A DNA stretch of 64,000 nucleotides from Selaginella moellendorffii (taxonomy: Eukaryota; Streptophyta; Lycopodiopsida; Selaginellales; Selaginellaceae). Of the stretch, positions 48,640 through 59,951 are shown in pieces. Every line of letters starts with the position of its first letter. Position 1 is the stretch's first letter. The translations under genes were made by a program, and so were the position numbers. The stretch covers positions 705,612 to 769,611 of the forward strand of contig NW_003314297.1 in NCBI RefSeq assembly GCF_000143415.4, written 5' to 3'. The notes under the pieces were generated by a model. That model was given only the letters and a program-made list of their open reading frames with translations, searched no databases and was not told the origin of the DNA.

Positions 48640-49054
48640 ACCCCTAGTTTTAGGTATATTCTACAATTTTGAGAAAAAGTTCACAAACAAACAAGAAAAG
48701 AATAAGATATATTCTCACCATGTTAATCTTCACATATGAAGACCATATGTAGTTGAGTGCTTCTGCTCGAGCACATCTCCTGTTGAAACAATGTGTTAGT
48801 GTCTGGTAGTAACTAGCGAGTGGCATTTTAAGGTTTTCCTGAACCTTGCTGTCTCATGCTTGGAAATGCAAAATATAAACAAAACAAAAAAAAAAACCAA
48901 ATAAATTGGCTCTTGAAACATATAATGGAAAGCTCACCCAGTCGAATCGCAGGAGAGCCCGGCCTGCAGCAAATATATGAAAGCCAGAGTGTTAGAGTGT
49001 GCGTTTTTCTTGTCTCTGATGTTCACACTCAAAGTTTATCAATACTCAAGCATT
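48640..49054. other. NOC2 upstream region / possible LTR remnant
   Basis: Likely NOC2 promoter near 48640. The part up to 49054 could be the LTR that belongs to the PBS at 49062, but I cannot fix its start. Confidence 0.35.
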
Positions 49055-49671
49055 ATTTTCTTGGTATCAGGTTTTTTCTAGGGTTCCTCTGGTTGGTGGA
49101 CAGCATTTTGCGGCATAACCGATGATGAGTAGGCGAATCTAGGAATAGTAATCTCATCATGGCTGGAATCCGAAAGACACTCAATTTTCGATGGGCTTAC
49201 AAATTTGTTGTGATAGGGAAAGGCATGTCCGTAAGATTCATCAGCATATTTCAAATCTTTTCAAAGAGTACAGCTAATCCTCTTGTGCACAAGCTTTCCA
49301 GGCAGGACAAAAAGGAAATGGCCAAGCTTCCTTATCAAAACCTGGTTGGGACATTGATGTATTTGGCCATGGCGAGCAGAGATATCGCGGTAGTGGTTTC
49401 CAGAGTACATGTCAATTCATTTAGAACCATGGCACTGGTATGCAGTGGAGTGAATCATAAACTACATATGCCAAACTGCATCCTTACATCTTGTGTTCAA
49501 GCGGGTGGCCAAAGGAAATATTTGTTCAGGGGTGTTGGTACCATATTGGATGGTGAATGTAATGCAGTTGTTTCCTGGCGCAGCCAAAAACAGAGAATGG
49601 TTGCATTATCAACTTGTGAAGCTGAGTACATTGTAGTGATAGAAGTAGTCAAAGAGGCTCTATGGATCTGA
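49055..49671 (+). pseudogene. Ty1/copia remnant: PBS followed by RNase H-end fragment
   Basis: TTGGTATCAG at 49061-49070 looks like a tRNA-Met primer-binding site. From 49159 an open frame shows copia pol C-terminal marks: PYQNLVGTLMYLAMASRDIA and, 80 residues on, QRMVALSTCEAEYI. gag, protease, integrase and most of the reverse transcriptase are missing, so most of the element is deleted. The segment after 49671 (NVYNDNMACLQS-type text) continues it in another frame. Confidence 0.75.
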
Positions 49672-50228
49672 TGTTATTAGTTTTGGACTACAAGCACCAT
49701 TGAATGTCTACAATGACAATATGGCGTGCCTACAATCTGCTGTGAATCCAATACACCACTAGAGGAACAAACACTTCGAAGTGTTCACTATTTCATCAAA
49801 GAGCAGATTGAAAGAGAAGGTGTACATTTCCATAACAAACATGACCACAGATCTGCTTACAAAAACGACTTTTGAAGTCTGCCAACAACAGCTCAGACTA
49901 GTTTCACAAAGGGAGTAGCAATAGGTCGCAGTGTTTAAACAATAGCAGCAAATCACAGTATGTGATTGAGGCACAATCAAAAGAAACTTATGTATACATC
50001 TCAATTCTTATTTTCCCATCTTAGCTTTGATGTCCACTGAATGAAAAGGTGCTAAAGAGAGCAATGACAGTCAGCTGGTCATGTAAAATGTGGCCTGGTA
50101 GCAGAATGCAAAGGCCACCATTTTCTAGTGGCATCTTCATCATGTTTTCGCTGTTCAAGTAGTTATGAACAAAGCCACAAAAACTTAGGCCTAATTTATA
50201 TTTAACCAAGCGCAACAAATTTTTCAGG

Positions 50229-52060
50229 ATGGAAAAGAAATATGAAACAAAATGGAAATTGTCTTTCTTAAAGTTTCCTTGCTCGAGTAATAGCTATCTC
50301 CTTGGTCTAGGAAAGACAATCGTGGTAAGCTGCCTCTCAACACTGCTACTGGAGAAATTGTTAGAGGTAAAGGACGATGCCAGGTTCAACATGAAACTAT
50401 GGGAGGTTGGTCCTCCTCAAGTTGAAGATTTCAAGAACATGATGGACAACGTAGTCAAGACGGACCTGCATGTATCACTGACTGGAGACGGGAATGTCTG
50501 GATCAAGCAGGTGTTGGCTCTGCGTTGCCTTCATGCGGCAGTGACTGCGATTTCTACACGAAGTTATAGTAATATGCTCGCATCTTTGGAACGCAGGGCC
50601 CCAGACTCTTGACGATGTAATAGTTTTCATCAGGCGCGGGTTGGGATTTGGTGAAGGTGAAAGGATTTTCCTTTCGTGGTATTTTGACGGGCGAACAAGG
50701 CGACGACGGGTGCATCATGGTTGCAGCATATGTTCTCGGAGGATGTTTCCTGGTTCAAACACGACCATGGTAGTGAGACTTCGTGCTGTTTACTGCAGCG
50801 ACAACACGGCATTCTGTAGCATCACTCGCAGGGACAGGCACCGGACATGCGCAGACGCTCCATATTCCTCTGCCACCTTTAACAAATGACGACATGAATG
50901 AAGTGGCCCAGATATTCTTTGACAGGGTGGTGAAAAAACCAGGGGCCTCGTGTCACGCTTACAGATGAGTGGAAGAAGGTGATCTGCATTGCGGGCGGTA
51001 ACCGGAGAACGCTCTCATTCCTTATCAACTCTCTGGTGACAGAGCTCCCACGGCCTATTAGTCTGCATGAACTGGACAGGGAGCTGCAGGAGGGATTGGA
51101 TAAAAGGAAAGTAAGGAGCATGCTTGACAACCCTGTTTAGCAGTCAGTACTTACAGCAAAGGCAAAACGCGCTTGATACTCCAGGCCATACACTTCTCAA
51201 CTAGGAGTTCCTGTGACACGAGGGGAGAAAGCGTGGGACAGTGATGACACTTGGGGTGATCTTGAAGGACAAGGCATAGTTGGTTTGATTCAAGTAGAGC
51301 GAGATCGTCCACTAAGAAAAGCACACAAGGTGTCTGGACCTGTGACCCCAAATTTGCTGCAGTTCCGTGTCAGGTTCCTGCCCCTGGTAGCTTACTGCGT
51401 GACACACTTATCTGGCAGCGAATTAAGGGATCTATGGCCGCCCTTGACTTCATCAACAAGGAGGATGCGGACGTGCTTGAATTTGCATTTATGATTCGGC
51501 TGAAAACGCTATTGAATAACGGTGAGCATACTTTCCATTTCGCATCTCATCCTTGTATTTTGCAGGTGCACCTTTCACGCTAGGTGATATCGTACCACGC
51601 CACACATGGTTGAGTGATGACCTCCATCACATGCAGCTCCAGTTGCCTTCACCACCGAGTAAGTTCGACTTGGGGTTGGCCTGTACTTGGCTTACCAACT
51701 TCGTGATCCTGCAGACAGTGTACAGTGGGACATTGTTCAACCAGAAAAAGCACCATGTTCGAAGCAAGAGTTTTTCGATCTCGTGGCTTGTCATCCAGGG
51801 TCTTTAATCTATAGACTGTCAAAGAACTCGTACACGGATACAATCATGAAGCTTGAGAGGAGGATATTCAAAAGGGATGGTGAGGTGGAGGCAAAAGTTA
51901 TTTTCATGCACATGGAAAGGAAGTACAGGTGCAAGAGCACTCTCCTTGATTGGGGGCTTAGTGAGGAAAGAGGTGATTCACATTCATTGGACAGATCATG
52001 TGGCAGAGCTGCTGGAGAACATGCCAGGGATTCCAAAATAAATTGTGATTGGAGGTAAAT
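50229..52060 (+). pseudogene. Unrecognised gene with GLGKT motif, broken by frameshifts
   Basis: A chain of plus-strand frames that switch without clear introns. It starts MEKKYETKWKLSFLKF, then LLGLGKTIVVSCLSTLLLEK (P-loop-like but lacking the full GxxxxGK[ST]), then LTNDDMNEVAQIFFDRVV, then DEWKKVICIAGGNRRTLSFL with LPRPISLHELDRELQEGL, then AALDFINKEDADVLEFAF, and last YLAYQLRDPADSVQWDIV and CHPGSLIYRLSKNS. The pieces read like one protein of about 550 residues with several frame breaks. I do not recognise the family. It could be a decayed plant P-loop NTPase or a host gene carried by a transposon. Confidence 0.4.
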
Positions 52061-52099
52061 TTGGCAAGGAGAGCCTGGAGAGCTCATTTGAGTTGTTTA

Positions 52100-53870
52100 A
52101 TTGTGTGAGGTCGTTGTTATTGTTGACTCTAAAAATATTTCTGTTATTGTACTGTGTTATTTATTTGAACACACAAGCCGACCTATTATTATTAGACTTA
52201 TTGTAAAGCAAGAAGCATGAATTAATATGTATGACATTGGGAGCATCTAAGTGCTAGGTGACATCAATTTATTACATTCTATACTCAGGCTGGAATGAGA
52301 TTCTTGAAAGGAGTCTGCATTTTGGTGGCAGTGTCACAAGAATCAAGTGGGGAGTCAAAGTGACTATCAAATGAGAGTGGATTTGAAGTGAACATTGATT
52401 TACTCTAAATTCATTCCATAATGTCAGCAGGATTTAGGGCTTTAATGTTTAACTCTACACCATGCGCTTTTAAATTTGAAATGACGTTAGTGGAGAGCTA
52501 CATGCAGATGATAAGTTTTGAGGGTTATAAAGTTGCATTAACTCACATTTGTTCTGAGAGAGTGATTTGGAGGCTGGTCTTAAACCGATGAGGGATGAGG
52601 CTCTACTTATGCTATGGAAGCCACCCAAACGACTTGGGATGTTTGAGAAGATTTCAGTGATATTAGTTTGATGCTTGAGGCTGAGTCTCCCTTCTGCATG
52701 GAGCGACAGTGCCATATCCAAGAAGCTCAGGTAGTAACAACTTGTAACATGTTGATGAAATCCTCGTTGGGCAGTGATCCACTGCAGAGAGTTCCAAACT
52801 ATCCAGAAGAACTGGAAACCTTGCAGCTCCAGCAATTGAAAGATGAGGAGAAGATGCTGTTGCAGTGCCGATATGGGCTGGAAGTGTTTCGGCATTTCCC
52901 CCCTCCCAAACTTATGAGATCCTATGTTTAAAAACATTAACAATAAAGTACCCTACCTTTGCCTTCCTCACTCAGATACGAAGACATGAACTAACAAATG
53001 TGTAAATGTCGGTTAAACAAACAAACTTTTTTAATTTGCTTATGCGCATGAAGCGACATACATCTGCTTGTTCATAACCAGTGTATATTATTAAATCAAG
53101 AAAATAAGTAAATAAGCATGAGAAAACAAAAAAAAACCTTGATTCGCTTGTAGAACGTGGTTTACAAGTCCAGCGAGCTCTTAGGGCTCTCGGGTGAGCG
53201 AGTTTTGAAACCTGTGGAAAGAAATAAAGGAAAAAAGTTGACAGTCTTCCAAGTGAAGAAAGCCTTCCATCCAGGAGTACAGCATTGGATATCTGGTGAT
53301 ATCTCATTGGATCTCATTAAGAGCTCGACTCGAAATCTCTTGGTTGTAGTTGGAGATGAGATCTACTTGAATATGACCAAGAGAAAAGAAAACCTTCGGT
53401 GGTTCCAGAGCTCCTAAAACTGCAAGTCTTGCAAGCGAAGCAATTCTCTCTAACTCCATTGAATGAGGACACTTCCACTACTGCGTGCCAAGCTTGATTC
53501 ATCACCTTCCAGAACGAATCATGACTTCAGGAAAGAAACCAAGAAAAAGATAATCTGCTGCATAGTTTTATTTATTGTGAATATTAATTATTTTTACTTT
53601 TCTTACACACATGTTTATTATTTAAAAATATAGGATTAATCTGATTAGTTAGAAAAATAATAATTTATAAACATTTTTTAAGCAAAAAACAAAAATAGCA
53701 ACACTTGGTTTGCTTAATAGTAGTGTTATACTTATTAATTCAATTGATCAAATAAAGTTTATGATTATAAGCATGTTTGTAATTTACAAAACACAAGATT
53801 AATCTTATTGCATATCAACCATTAGATAATAGAAAAAAGAATATACTACAAAGGGTTTAAGAAAATTTAT
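52100..53870. other. Intergenic DNA with unrecognised ORF fragments
   Basis: Fragments such as plus 52668-52931 and minus 52470-52943 overlap each other and match nothing I know. 53150-53420 has another short open frame. AT-rich from 53560 on. Confidence 0.4.
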
Positions 53871-53904
53871 AAATAACCGGAGAGCGAACAACGACGGACT
53901 CATA

Positions 53905-54810
53905 AGAGCCAGGTTTGGCAGAGCTTGCAGTAGGCACGAAAATTTCCATCCAAACTGACTCCTACCTCAGTGCTGTGTCCGTTCAGATTGAAAATGAAAT
54001 CATCGGCTTGCCACTGAATCGCAGCAAAAAGCTTATAATCTATACAAAACTTCATCATCAATTCAAATACTAGCAAACTTACAATTTCGTAAGAGTTCCA
54101 TTTGGTCCAGGTAACGTAGTGCAGGTAATGTAATGTAATGAGTAATTGTATGACTACTCCTGATGACGAAAACTGCCATTAGAAGCTGACAGAAAATCAA
54201 ACATTTCATATCTCAATTTGGCGGGGACATAGAATCATTCGAACCGGTCAAGTCAACTGCGCGTAGGTAGTCAAGGAGACTTTGGCCAGATGGATATCCT
54301 GCTGCATCCTCTACGTGAGGCTTTCGACTTGCCTGTGAGGAAAACTGAAATGCATCGAGTCCAGAAAATGCAATCATGTCGTGCATTTGGTTCAAACAAA
54401 ACGGCACCACCAGCTCAAGCTTGAAGTTCGTTAAGCGACATCTGCGTAGACCTATAAAGAATTTGAAAAACCAGCACTAGATTTACTGCAAAACTAATAG
54501 GCATACCCAATGAGGTCATGCCAACCATTTCCCTTGTAACTGAAGCAGTCACTGACCAAAGGCCGATCCTGGAAAATTCAGCTGTTTTTGGTTTACCTTA
54601 GTTGTTGTAATGTTTGTGAAACAATAAGCAAGCAAAACATCAACTTACACTCTTGGAAAAGAAGTCTTTGTTATCTAGATCACAAGTCTGCATCTCTTCT
54701 AAGTTTATGGAGGGTGTTAACCATGCTATGCTCTTCACTCCCGTTTTGATTGTTCCCCCATCGGCCTTTTGCTGATTGTCCAGGTAGAGCAAGAAACATA
54801 CTTTAATTCA
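53905..54810 (-). CDS. Unrecognised multi-exon gene, divergent from the kanadaptin gene
   Basis: Three exons join with good GT-AG sites. One ends at 54649 (upstream border about 54810: LDNQQKADGGTIKTGVKS, SINLEEMQTCDLDNKDFFSK). The second is 54568-54507 (DRPLVSDCFSYKGNGWHDLI). The third runs from 54441 (CRLTNFKLELVVPFCLNQ) to a stop at 54213. Further exon-like text lies downstream at about 54060-53905 (AIQWQADDFIFNLNGHSTE, SLDGNFRAYCKLCQTWLL then stop), so the 3' end may be spliced differently. No convincing start ATG is visible before the kanadaptin start on the other strand. I do not recognise the protein. Low-complexity is absent and junctions are clean, so it looks like a real gene or a recent relic. 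Confidence 0.45.
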
Positions 54811-54905
54811 ACGTGATCTACATCACATTTCTCTATTCGTAAAACTTTGATAAATAGCCCTACGTAAAGCTTAAAACGAGTGGGGTTTTGCTAGGGCTTG
54901 AAGAA

Positions 54906-57423
54906 ATGGGCGACATGATGCCGCCTCCGCCTGCTGTGTTTCGTCCTCCGCCGCCCCCAATCGCTGCGCTGCACCCGCCAGCTCCGCCGGATGTCGACGA
55001 CAAGAAGAAGATCGTCGCTCCAGCTCGGCCCTACGACATTCCCGAGTGGAGCCACGCACCGGGTAAACCCTACTTTCTCGAGGTGCTCAAGGATGGATCA
55101 ATTCTGGAGGAGCTTCCAGTGTGAGTTTCTCGTCATTGCTTGTGTCGAACTATTCTCATGGATGTTCTTACAGCTCGGAGAAGGGCGCTTACATGTTTGG
55201 GAGGCACGAGAACTGTGATTTTGCGCTGGATCATCCCAGCATTTCTCGGCACCATGCTGGTGAGTGAGTTTTCTGTGTTTCTTCTCATCTTCTACTTCAT
55301 TTTTCTGGTATCAGTTCTTCAGTACAACAGCAATGGGGATGCGTTCATCTTCGACTTGAGCAGCACTCATGGCACTTTCGTCAACAAGCTAAAGGTTGGA
55401 ATTTTTTTTCCATTTCTTGAGATGTCGAGAGATACGAGTCTCTTTTGTTCAGGTAAAAGCTAAAGTTCACGTTCCTGTACACGTTGGAAGTATCTTTCGC
55501 TTCGGTCTGTAAGTTTCATGCTAGTTCTCAGTCTAGTATCGATTAACCGGTGCCTATCCTTTTGTAGCTCTACTCGAATGTACCTCTTTCAAGGCCCAGA
55601 AGAACTTATGCCTCAGGTATGTTTTGAGCTGTGGCGAGAAAAATCGAACTGAGTGACTTGCTGCTAGGAAGGGTTGTCACGGAAAGACCGGCAGATAATG
55701 AGGCAGCTTGAAGCTCAGCAGTCGAAAGAGGAGGAAGAGGCCTCTCTTTTAAGAGCACGAGCTGATGCTGCAGCCGAGCAAGGGGCATCGTGGGGAATGG
55801 GAGAAGACGCTGTTGATGAAGAAGCTGTGGTAAGTACTTCAGCGTTCTCATGTGATCGTTTATCTGGTATTTTGTTTTTATACTTGGCAGGAAGACGATT
55901 TGACATGGCAATCGTACAAGGGGCAGTTGACGGAAAAGCAACAGAAAACCATGGAACAAATCCAAAAACGCAACGATAAGGTCTGTTTCCTTGTTCATCA
56001 AGACGATCCAAATGACTACTTCTTCGGCAATACAGCTTACGAACCTGAAAAAGGAAATTGATGCAATCCAAGCTAAAGAAGCTGCACAGGGAGGCCTCAC
56101 TCAAGGACAGCAAACACAAGTAACCCGAAATGAAAAGAGGATTGAAGAGGTATTTATTTTCTACGTATTCTGGCTTTGTAATGATCGTTTTCTTTTTTGG
56201 TCAGCTCCTGGAGCAGCTTGAAAATCTTGAGGAAACTCTAAACGACAGCATAAAGGAGAGTGTCTTCGGAATAACAGGCGTTAAACGGAAAACTAAAAAC
56301 TTTGAGGGGGAGGAAGAAGATGATTTAAGGTAAGCCTTGGTCAGTGTTCTCCTCGTTACTTATTCGTCCGTCTTCTGCCAGCGACGACGACTTTTATGAC
56401 CGGACGAAAAAGAAACATAAGAAGGACACGGAGGCTCAGAGCGCAGCCTCTCTTCTGGAAAAGCTTGATCAGCTAGCGAAAGAGATGGAGGAAGTGCGCT
56501 TAAAACTCATTGGAGAAGGAAAGAAACCTATGCCTTCCAGTCATGAGGAAGGTTCTGACGACCCCTTGGATGCTTATATGAGTAACGTTTCTACTGAATT
56601 AGGTGAGTTTTCAGTCTTATGCTGAAGTACTTCGATTCTTAACTAGGGCCTTCTTTGCGCAGTTGAAGATGGTGCCACACGGTTGAGAACGGAGCTGGAC
56701 AGGCTTCAGGCTGAAACAGATAAAGTGTCTACGCTCTTGAAAGTTGCAGATCCCACCGGGGAAATCACCAAAAAATGGAAAACCAAAGGTGACGAAAGCT
56801 CCCAGCCTTCTGAAGTGCCACCTGAAAAGAGCGGCACTACTTTGGACGCTAACAAACCCGACCAAGAAGCTGGCGTAATCTCCGACAGCGTTATTTGGAT
56901 CGGCGCTCCCCGGCCTCAGGAGCCAGCCGAAGAGCCCGCATCTGAACGCGCGGAAGCTGCCGAAGAGGACGCTGCTGCGGAGGACAAGTTTGTGCCTTAC
57001 AAAGAATGGAAGGAGAGTTTGCAACGGCATAATCCAACATCATTGCTGCCAGGCGGGCGTGAAGATGCTGAGAAAGTCTCGGAGGACGCTGTGGCCAACG
57101 ACATCGCGCTGCTGCTAAGACACAAGAAGGGATTGACGAGCAGCCCCGAAGCGACCGAGCGCGAGGAGGAAACAGCTGCAGAAGCTCCTCCAACAAAGAC
57201 GAAGAGTAAAAAGAAGAAAGCCAAGGAGAAGCGGACGCTGGGTCCTGAGCGTCCAAAGTTCATGGCCGATGAAGAGACGGAATTTGAGTCGTGGGTCCCT
57301 CCTGTCGGTAAGTTCTGGCTTTGTTTGTATGATTTCTCTCAAGACTTGTTCGTTTCTCTTGTTTTCTATCCAGGACAAACGGGCGATGGTAGAACATCGC
57401 TGAACGAGAAATATGGCTACTAG
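54906..57423 (+). CDS. Kanadaptin-like FHA-domain protein (SLC4A1AP family)
   Basis: Start is the ATG at 54906 (MGDMMPPPPAVFRPPPPP); the first exon ends at 55120 and the second starts at 55174. A Pro-rich N-terminus precedes an FHA domain with the key residues GAYMFGRHENCDF, SISRHHA and STHGTFVN, which bind phosphothreonine in family members. Then come coiled coils with DDLTWQSYKGQLTEKQQKTM, a DDDFYDRTKKKHKK segment and DDPLDAYMSNVSTEL, which mark the kanadaptin family. The tail is charged and low-complexity (TKTKSKKKKAKEKR), ending SLNEKYGY. About nine short introns. Animal kanadaptin is nuclear and linked to RNA processing; the plant role is not established by this sequence. Confidence 0.9.
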
Positions 57424-57529
57424 CTAGGTGAACTTGCTGAGAATTCTCTGTACAGTGATACTGACAAGGTTTTTTAAATGCTTTCCTGAGGAAGAAACTT
57501 GAGTTCTTTCTAGGGTTCTACCAGTGCTC

Positions 57530-58649
57530 ATGGTCAGTGCAATGGGTTCCTTAATCGTTGGTGGTGGCGGCCTGATGTTTGGAGGGAGGCAGTATCACCA
57601 TAGAATGCCGGCAGTGGGTTCGCCAGCTTTTCCGTCAGTAACAGCTATTGGTGTGAAGAGCAAGGGGTTGAAGTTCGGAAGTTTTGGGATTTGTCGAGCT
57701 GTTCGTGATCCAGAAGAAGCTCCAGAGCTAAGAAACTCCAAAAAGAACGAAGCTGCGGACGAGAACAAGGATCCTGGGATTGACAGGCGCGAGCTGTTTC
57801 TCTCGATTCTCGACGATGTCAAGATCATTGGTGTGGTTCTCGCCGCTTCGATATTTTTCCGGTGGTACGTTGCAGACCCGAGCATCATTCCGTCCGAGTC
57901 TATGTCTCCAACGTTGCAGCCTGGAGATATTGTGCTCGTTGAAAAGGTAAAGCTTTCTCTTTTGATAGTTCTTTCTTATTCATGCGCATGGCTCTCTTTT
58001 TCCCAGTTTTCATATCGATTCAACTCTCCTGACATCAATGATATTGTCACGTTTGATGGTCCTGCGTCACTGATGGTGAGCGAATGGATTTTTTTCCTGG
58101 CTTGAGAACTGAAATTAACTTCTTATATCGTCAGCGAGGTGCTGGAGATTTATTCATCAAGCGAATCGTTGCCAAAGCGGGCGACACTGTTGAAGTAAGC
58201 TATGCAAAGTTCAATGGCTCCGTTTCTAAAACGTCTGCAGGTGTCCGACGGAAAACTCATTGTCAATGGAATTACGAAAGAAGAACCTTTCGTCTCGGAA
58301 GCCGCAATTTATGACATGCCTTCGGTGGTACGCATCTCGGATTGTTTCTCTCTTTTTTGAGTCTGAGAATTTCGCATTTCCTTGTAGCTTGTACCTGATG
58401 GTCACGTCTTCGTTATGGGAGACAACAGGAACAACAGCTATGATTCGCACATATGGTAAAAGCAAAGTGGAACCCGTCATTAGCTATCGGTTTTGCTGAT
58501 CATCGTTCCCTGTTCTTTCTAGGGGCCCTCTTCCTGTGTCGAGCATCCGGGGCCGCTCCGTCTTGAGGTACTGGCCTTTAACAAGGCTCGGCAGCACACT
58601 TGGTTGGATTCGTCAATCAACGCGAGGAGTTTTGACTTCCACTTTCTAA
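57530..58649 (+). CDS. Type I signal peptidase, thylakoidal/plastidic (Plsp-type)
   Basis: Cleaves signal or thylakoid-transfer peptides from proteins in the plastid. Start ATG at 57530 (MVSAMGSLIV), with an alternative at 57542. Exons begin 57530-57946 and 58008-58075, followed by further short exons to the TAA at 58647-58649. The N-terminus is Ser/Gly-rich without acidic residues, as expected of a plastid transit peptide. A membrane segment (IGVVLAASIFFRWYV) leads to the catalytic serine box IPSESMSPTLQPGDIVLVEK. Next is the lysine box DLFIKRIVAKAGD, then [20 protein letters not shown]. Serine and lysine of the catalytic dyad are both present. About 100 bp after the kanadaptin stop on the same strand. 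Confidence 0.92.
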
Positions 58650-58922
58650 AGGTTGGTGGTGGTGGTAGCTAGGTAGTTGCTTTCGTCCATCCCCGCGTGG
58701 GCTTTCCTCCCAAGAGAGAAAACTTTGCAAGAGATTTTGACGATTCACTATCCTTTTCTCTTCTGTTCTTCCAGACTGAACGTCTTGGTCGATGCCATAT
58801 GCGTGACAACCGAAAAGCACCGAAAAGCCGAGCTAGTGGAAGACGAAGTGGACATCGAAGAATAGCTACAGGAACACGAGTTTATTGCCAAGCGAAAACG
58901 AAACTGACCGAAGCAACAGCAA

Positions 58923-59588
58923 CTAACAAGCGAGCCGACGATGAATCAGTCCAGCAATGGCAAGAACACCAAAGAACGACGAGAAACTCAGCGACGACGA
59001 AGCAGCGGAGGAGCCAGACGGCGAAGAGCCACCGGGGGAGGACGAAGAGCCGCCGGGTGATGTCGAGGAGCCACTCCTGATCTCGTCCGAGTGCTGGAAA
59101 GTTACGTTGAAGTGGAGGACTGCCGAGAAGTTGACGCTGGAGGTAGTGGTGATAACAGCGAAGCCTTGAGCAAACCTGTAGATGCCGGTGCCTCCGACGA
59201 TGGCGATCTCGCGAGTTGGGTCCGTTATCTTGTCCGATCCATGGAAGCTCAGAGTACCATTCCGGTCAGAGAAGACGGCGGTGAAAGTGAGAAGAATGGT
59301 GGAGGCGTCGAGGGAGGTGACCAAGTAAGTTCCTTGAGCTCGGCCCAAGGATGTGGAAGTCGGGGAGGGGCCGAGAGTGAGGGCGTCGTCGATGATGATG
59401 ACGGTGCCAAAGGCGAAGGTTGTGGTGCTGCCGTTTGCTCCGGCTACTGGGATTCCAGAGGGGTTGGAGACGAAGACGTTATCGTGCATATAGAACTCGA
59501 AGCTCGTCTGCTGCTCGCTCTGGCACCTGGAGCTGGGAATTATCCAGGCGAGAGCTGCCAGCGCTAGCGCGAGGAAGTGGTACTTCAT
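58923..59588 (-). CDS. Dirigent protein with C-terminal hydrophobic tail
   Basis: Dirigent proteins steer coupling of phenoxy radicals in lignan and related synthesis in the cell wall. One exon, 221 residues, from MKYHFLALALAALAWI (signal peptide, about residues 1-23) to the stop at 58923. An open frame extends upstream of this ATG but is unlike a signal peptide. Dirigent marks: FEFYMHDNVF, GTVIIIDDALTLG, RAQGTYLVTSLDASTILLTF, GSDKITDPTREIAIVGGTG and YRFAQGF. Several N-glycosylation sequons (NGS, NGT, NFS) occur. After the domain comes a Ser/Gly/Pro linker (STSPGGSSSSPGGSSPSG) and a hydrophobic end, which looks like a GPI-anchor signal, unusual for this family. Confidence 0.9.
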   Translation of the reverse strand: MKYHFLALALAALAWIIPSSRCQSEQQTSFEFYMHDNVFVSNPSGIPVAGANGSTTTFAFGTVIIIDDALTLGPSPTSTSLGRAQGTYLVTSLDASTILLTFTAVFSDRNGTLSFHGSDKITDPTREIAIVGGTGIYRFAQGFAVITTTSSVNFSAVLHFNVTFQHSDEIRSGSSTSPGGSSSSPGGSSPSGSSAASSSLSFSSFFGVLAIAGLIHRRLAC

Positions 59589-59814
59589 CGGAGATCCGGA
59601 GAGGAGAAATAAGCGTTGGAGCAGCAGAGAACTTACAGAGCGAATCGGAAGAGACCAAGTTATCTCTACCAGAGACGAAAGATCTCGAGCAATGTTCTCG
59701 GAAGAAATTCTAGAGAGGAAAGATCTGTGAGAACTTTGAAGACAATCTATCTGCACTTGAATTGCTCTTTTCTTACGTTCTTATTAGGTGGACTCCACAA
59801 GACCTTAGGTAGTG

Positions 59815-59880
59815 CGTTGCGAGGAGTAAGTCTAGGCGCAAGAGGTGCCCGGTTCGAGTCCCTTGAGAAAGAGGATATTT
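59815..59880 (+). other. tRNA-like / SINE-like promoter fragment
   Basis: GGTTCGAGTCCC (59850-59861 region) fits the Pol III B box, and GGTAGTGCGTTGCGAGG about 35 nt upstream loosely fits an A box. The cloverleaf does not close well, so it is a tRNA-derived relic rather than a working tRNA gene. Confidence 0.3.
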
Positions 59881-59951
59881 TCTTGACGAGAATATCCACC
59901 TTTCCCACTTCACTTTAATCGCCAGGGCGTTCTAGGGTTCTTCGCGCGGTG

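Noticed and set aside
52470-52943. Minus-strand 157-codon ORF overlapping plus ORF 52668-52931
   Set aside because: Neither strand shows a known domain or splice support; left as unrecognised intergenic sequence.
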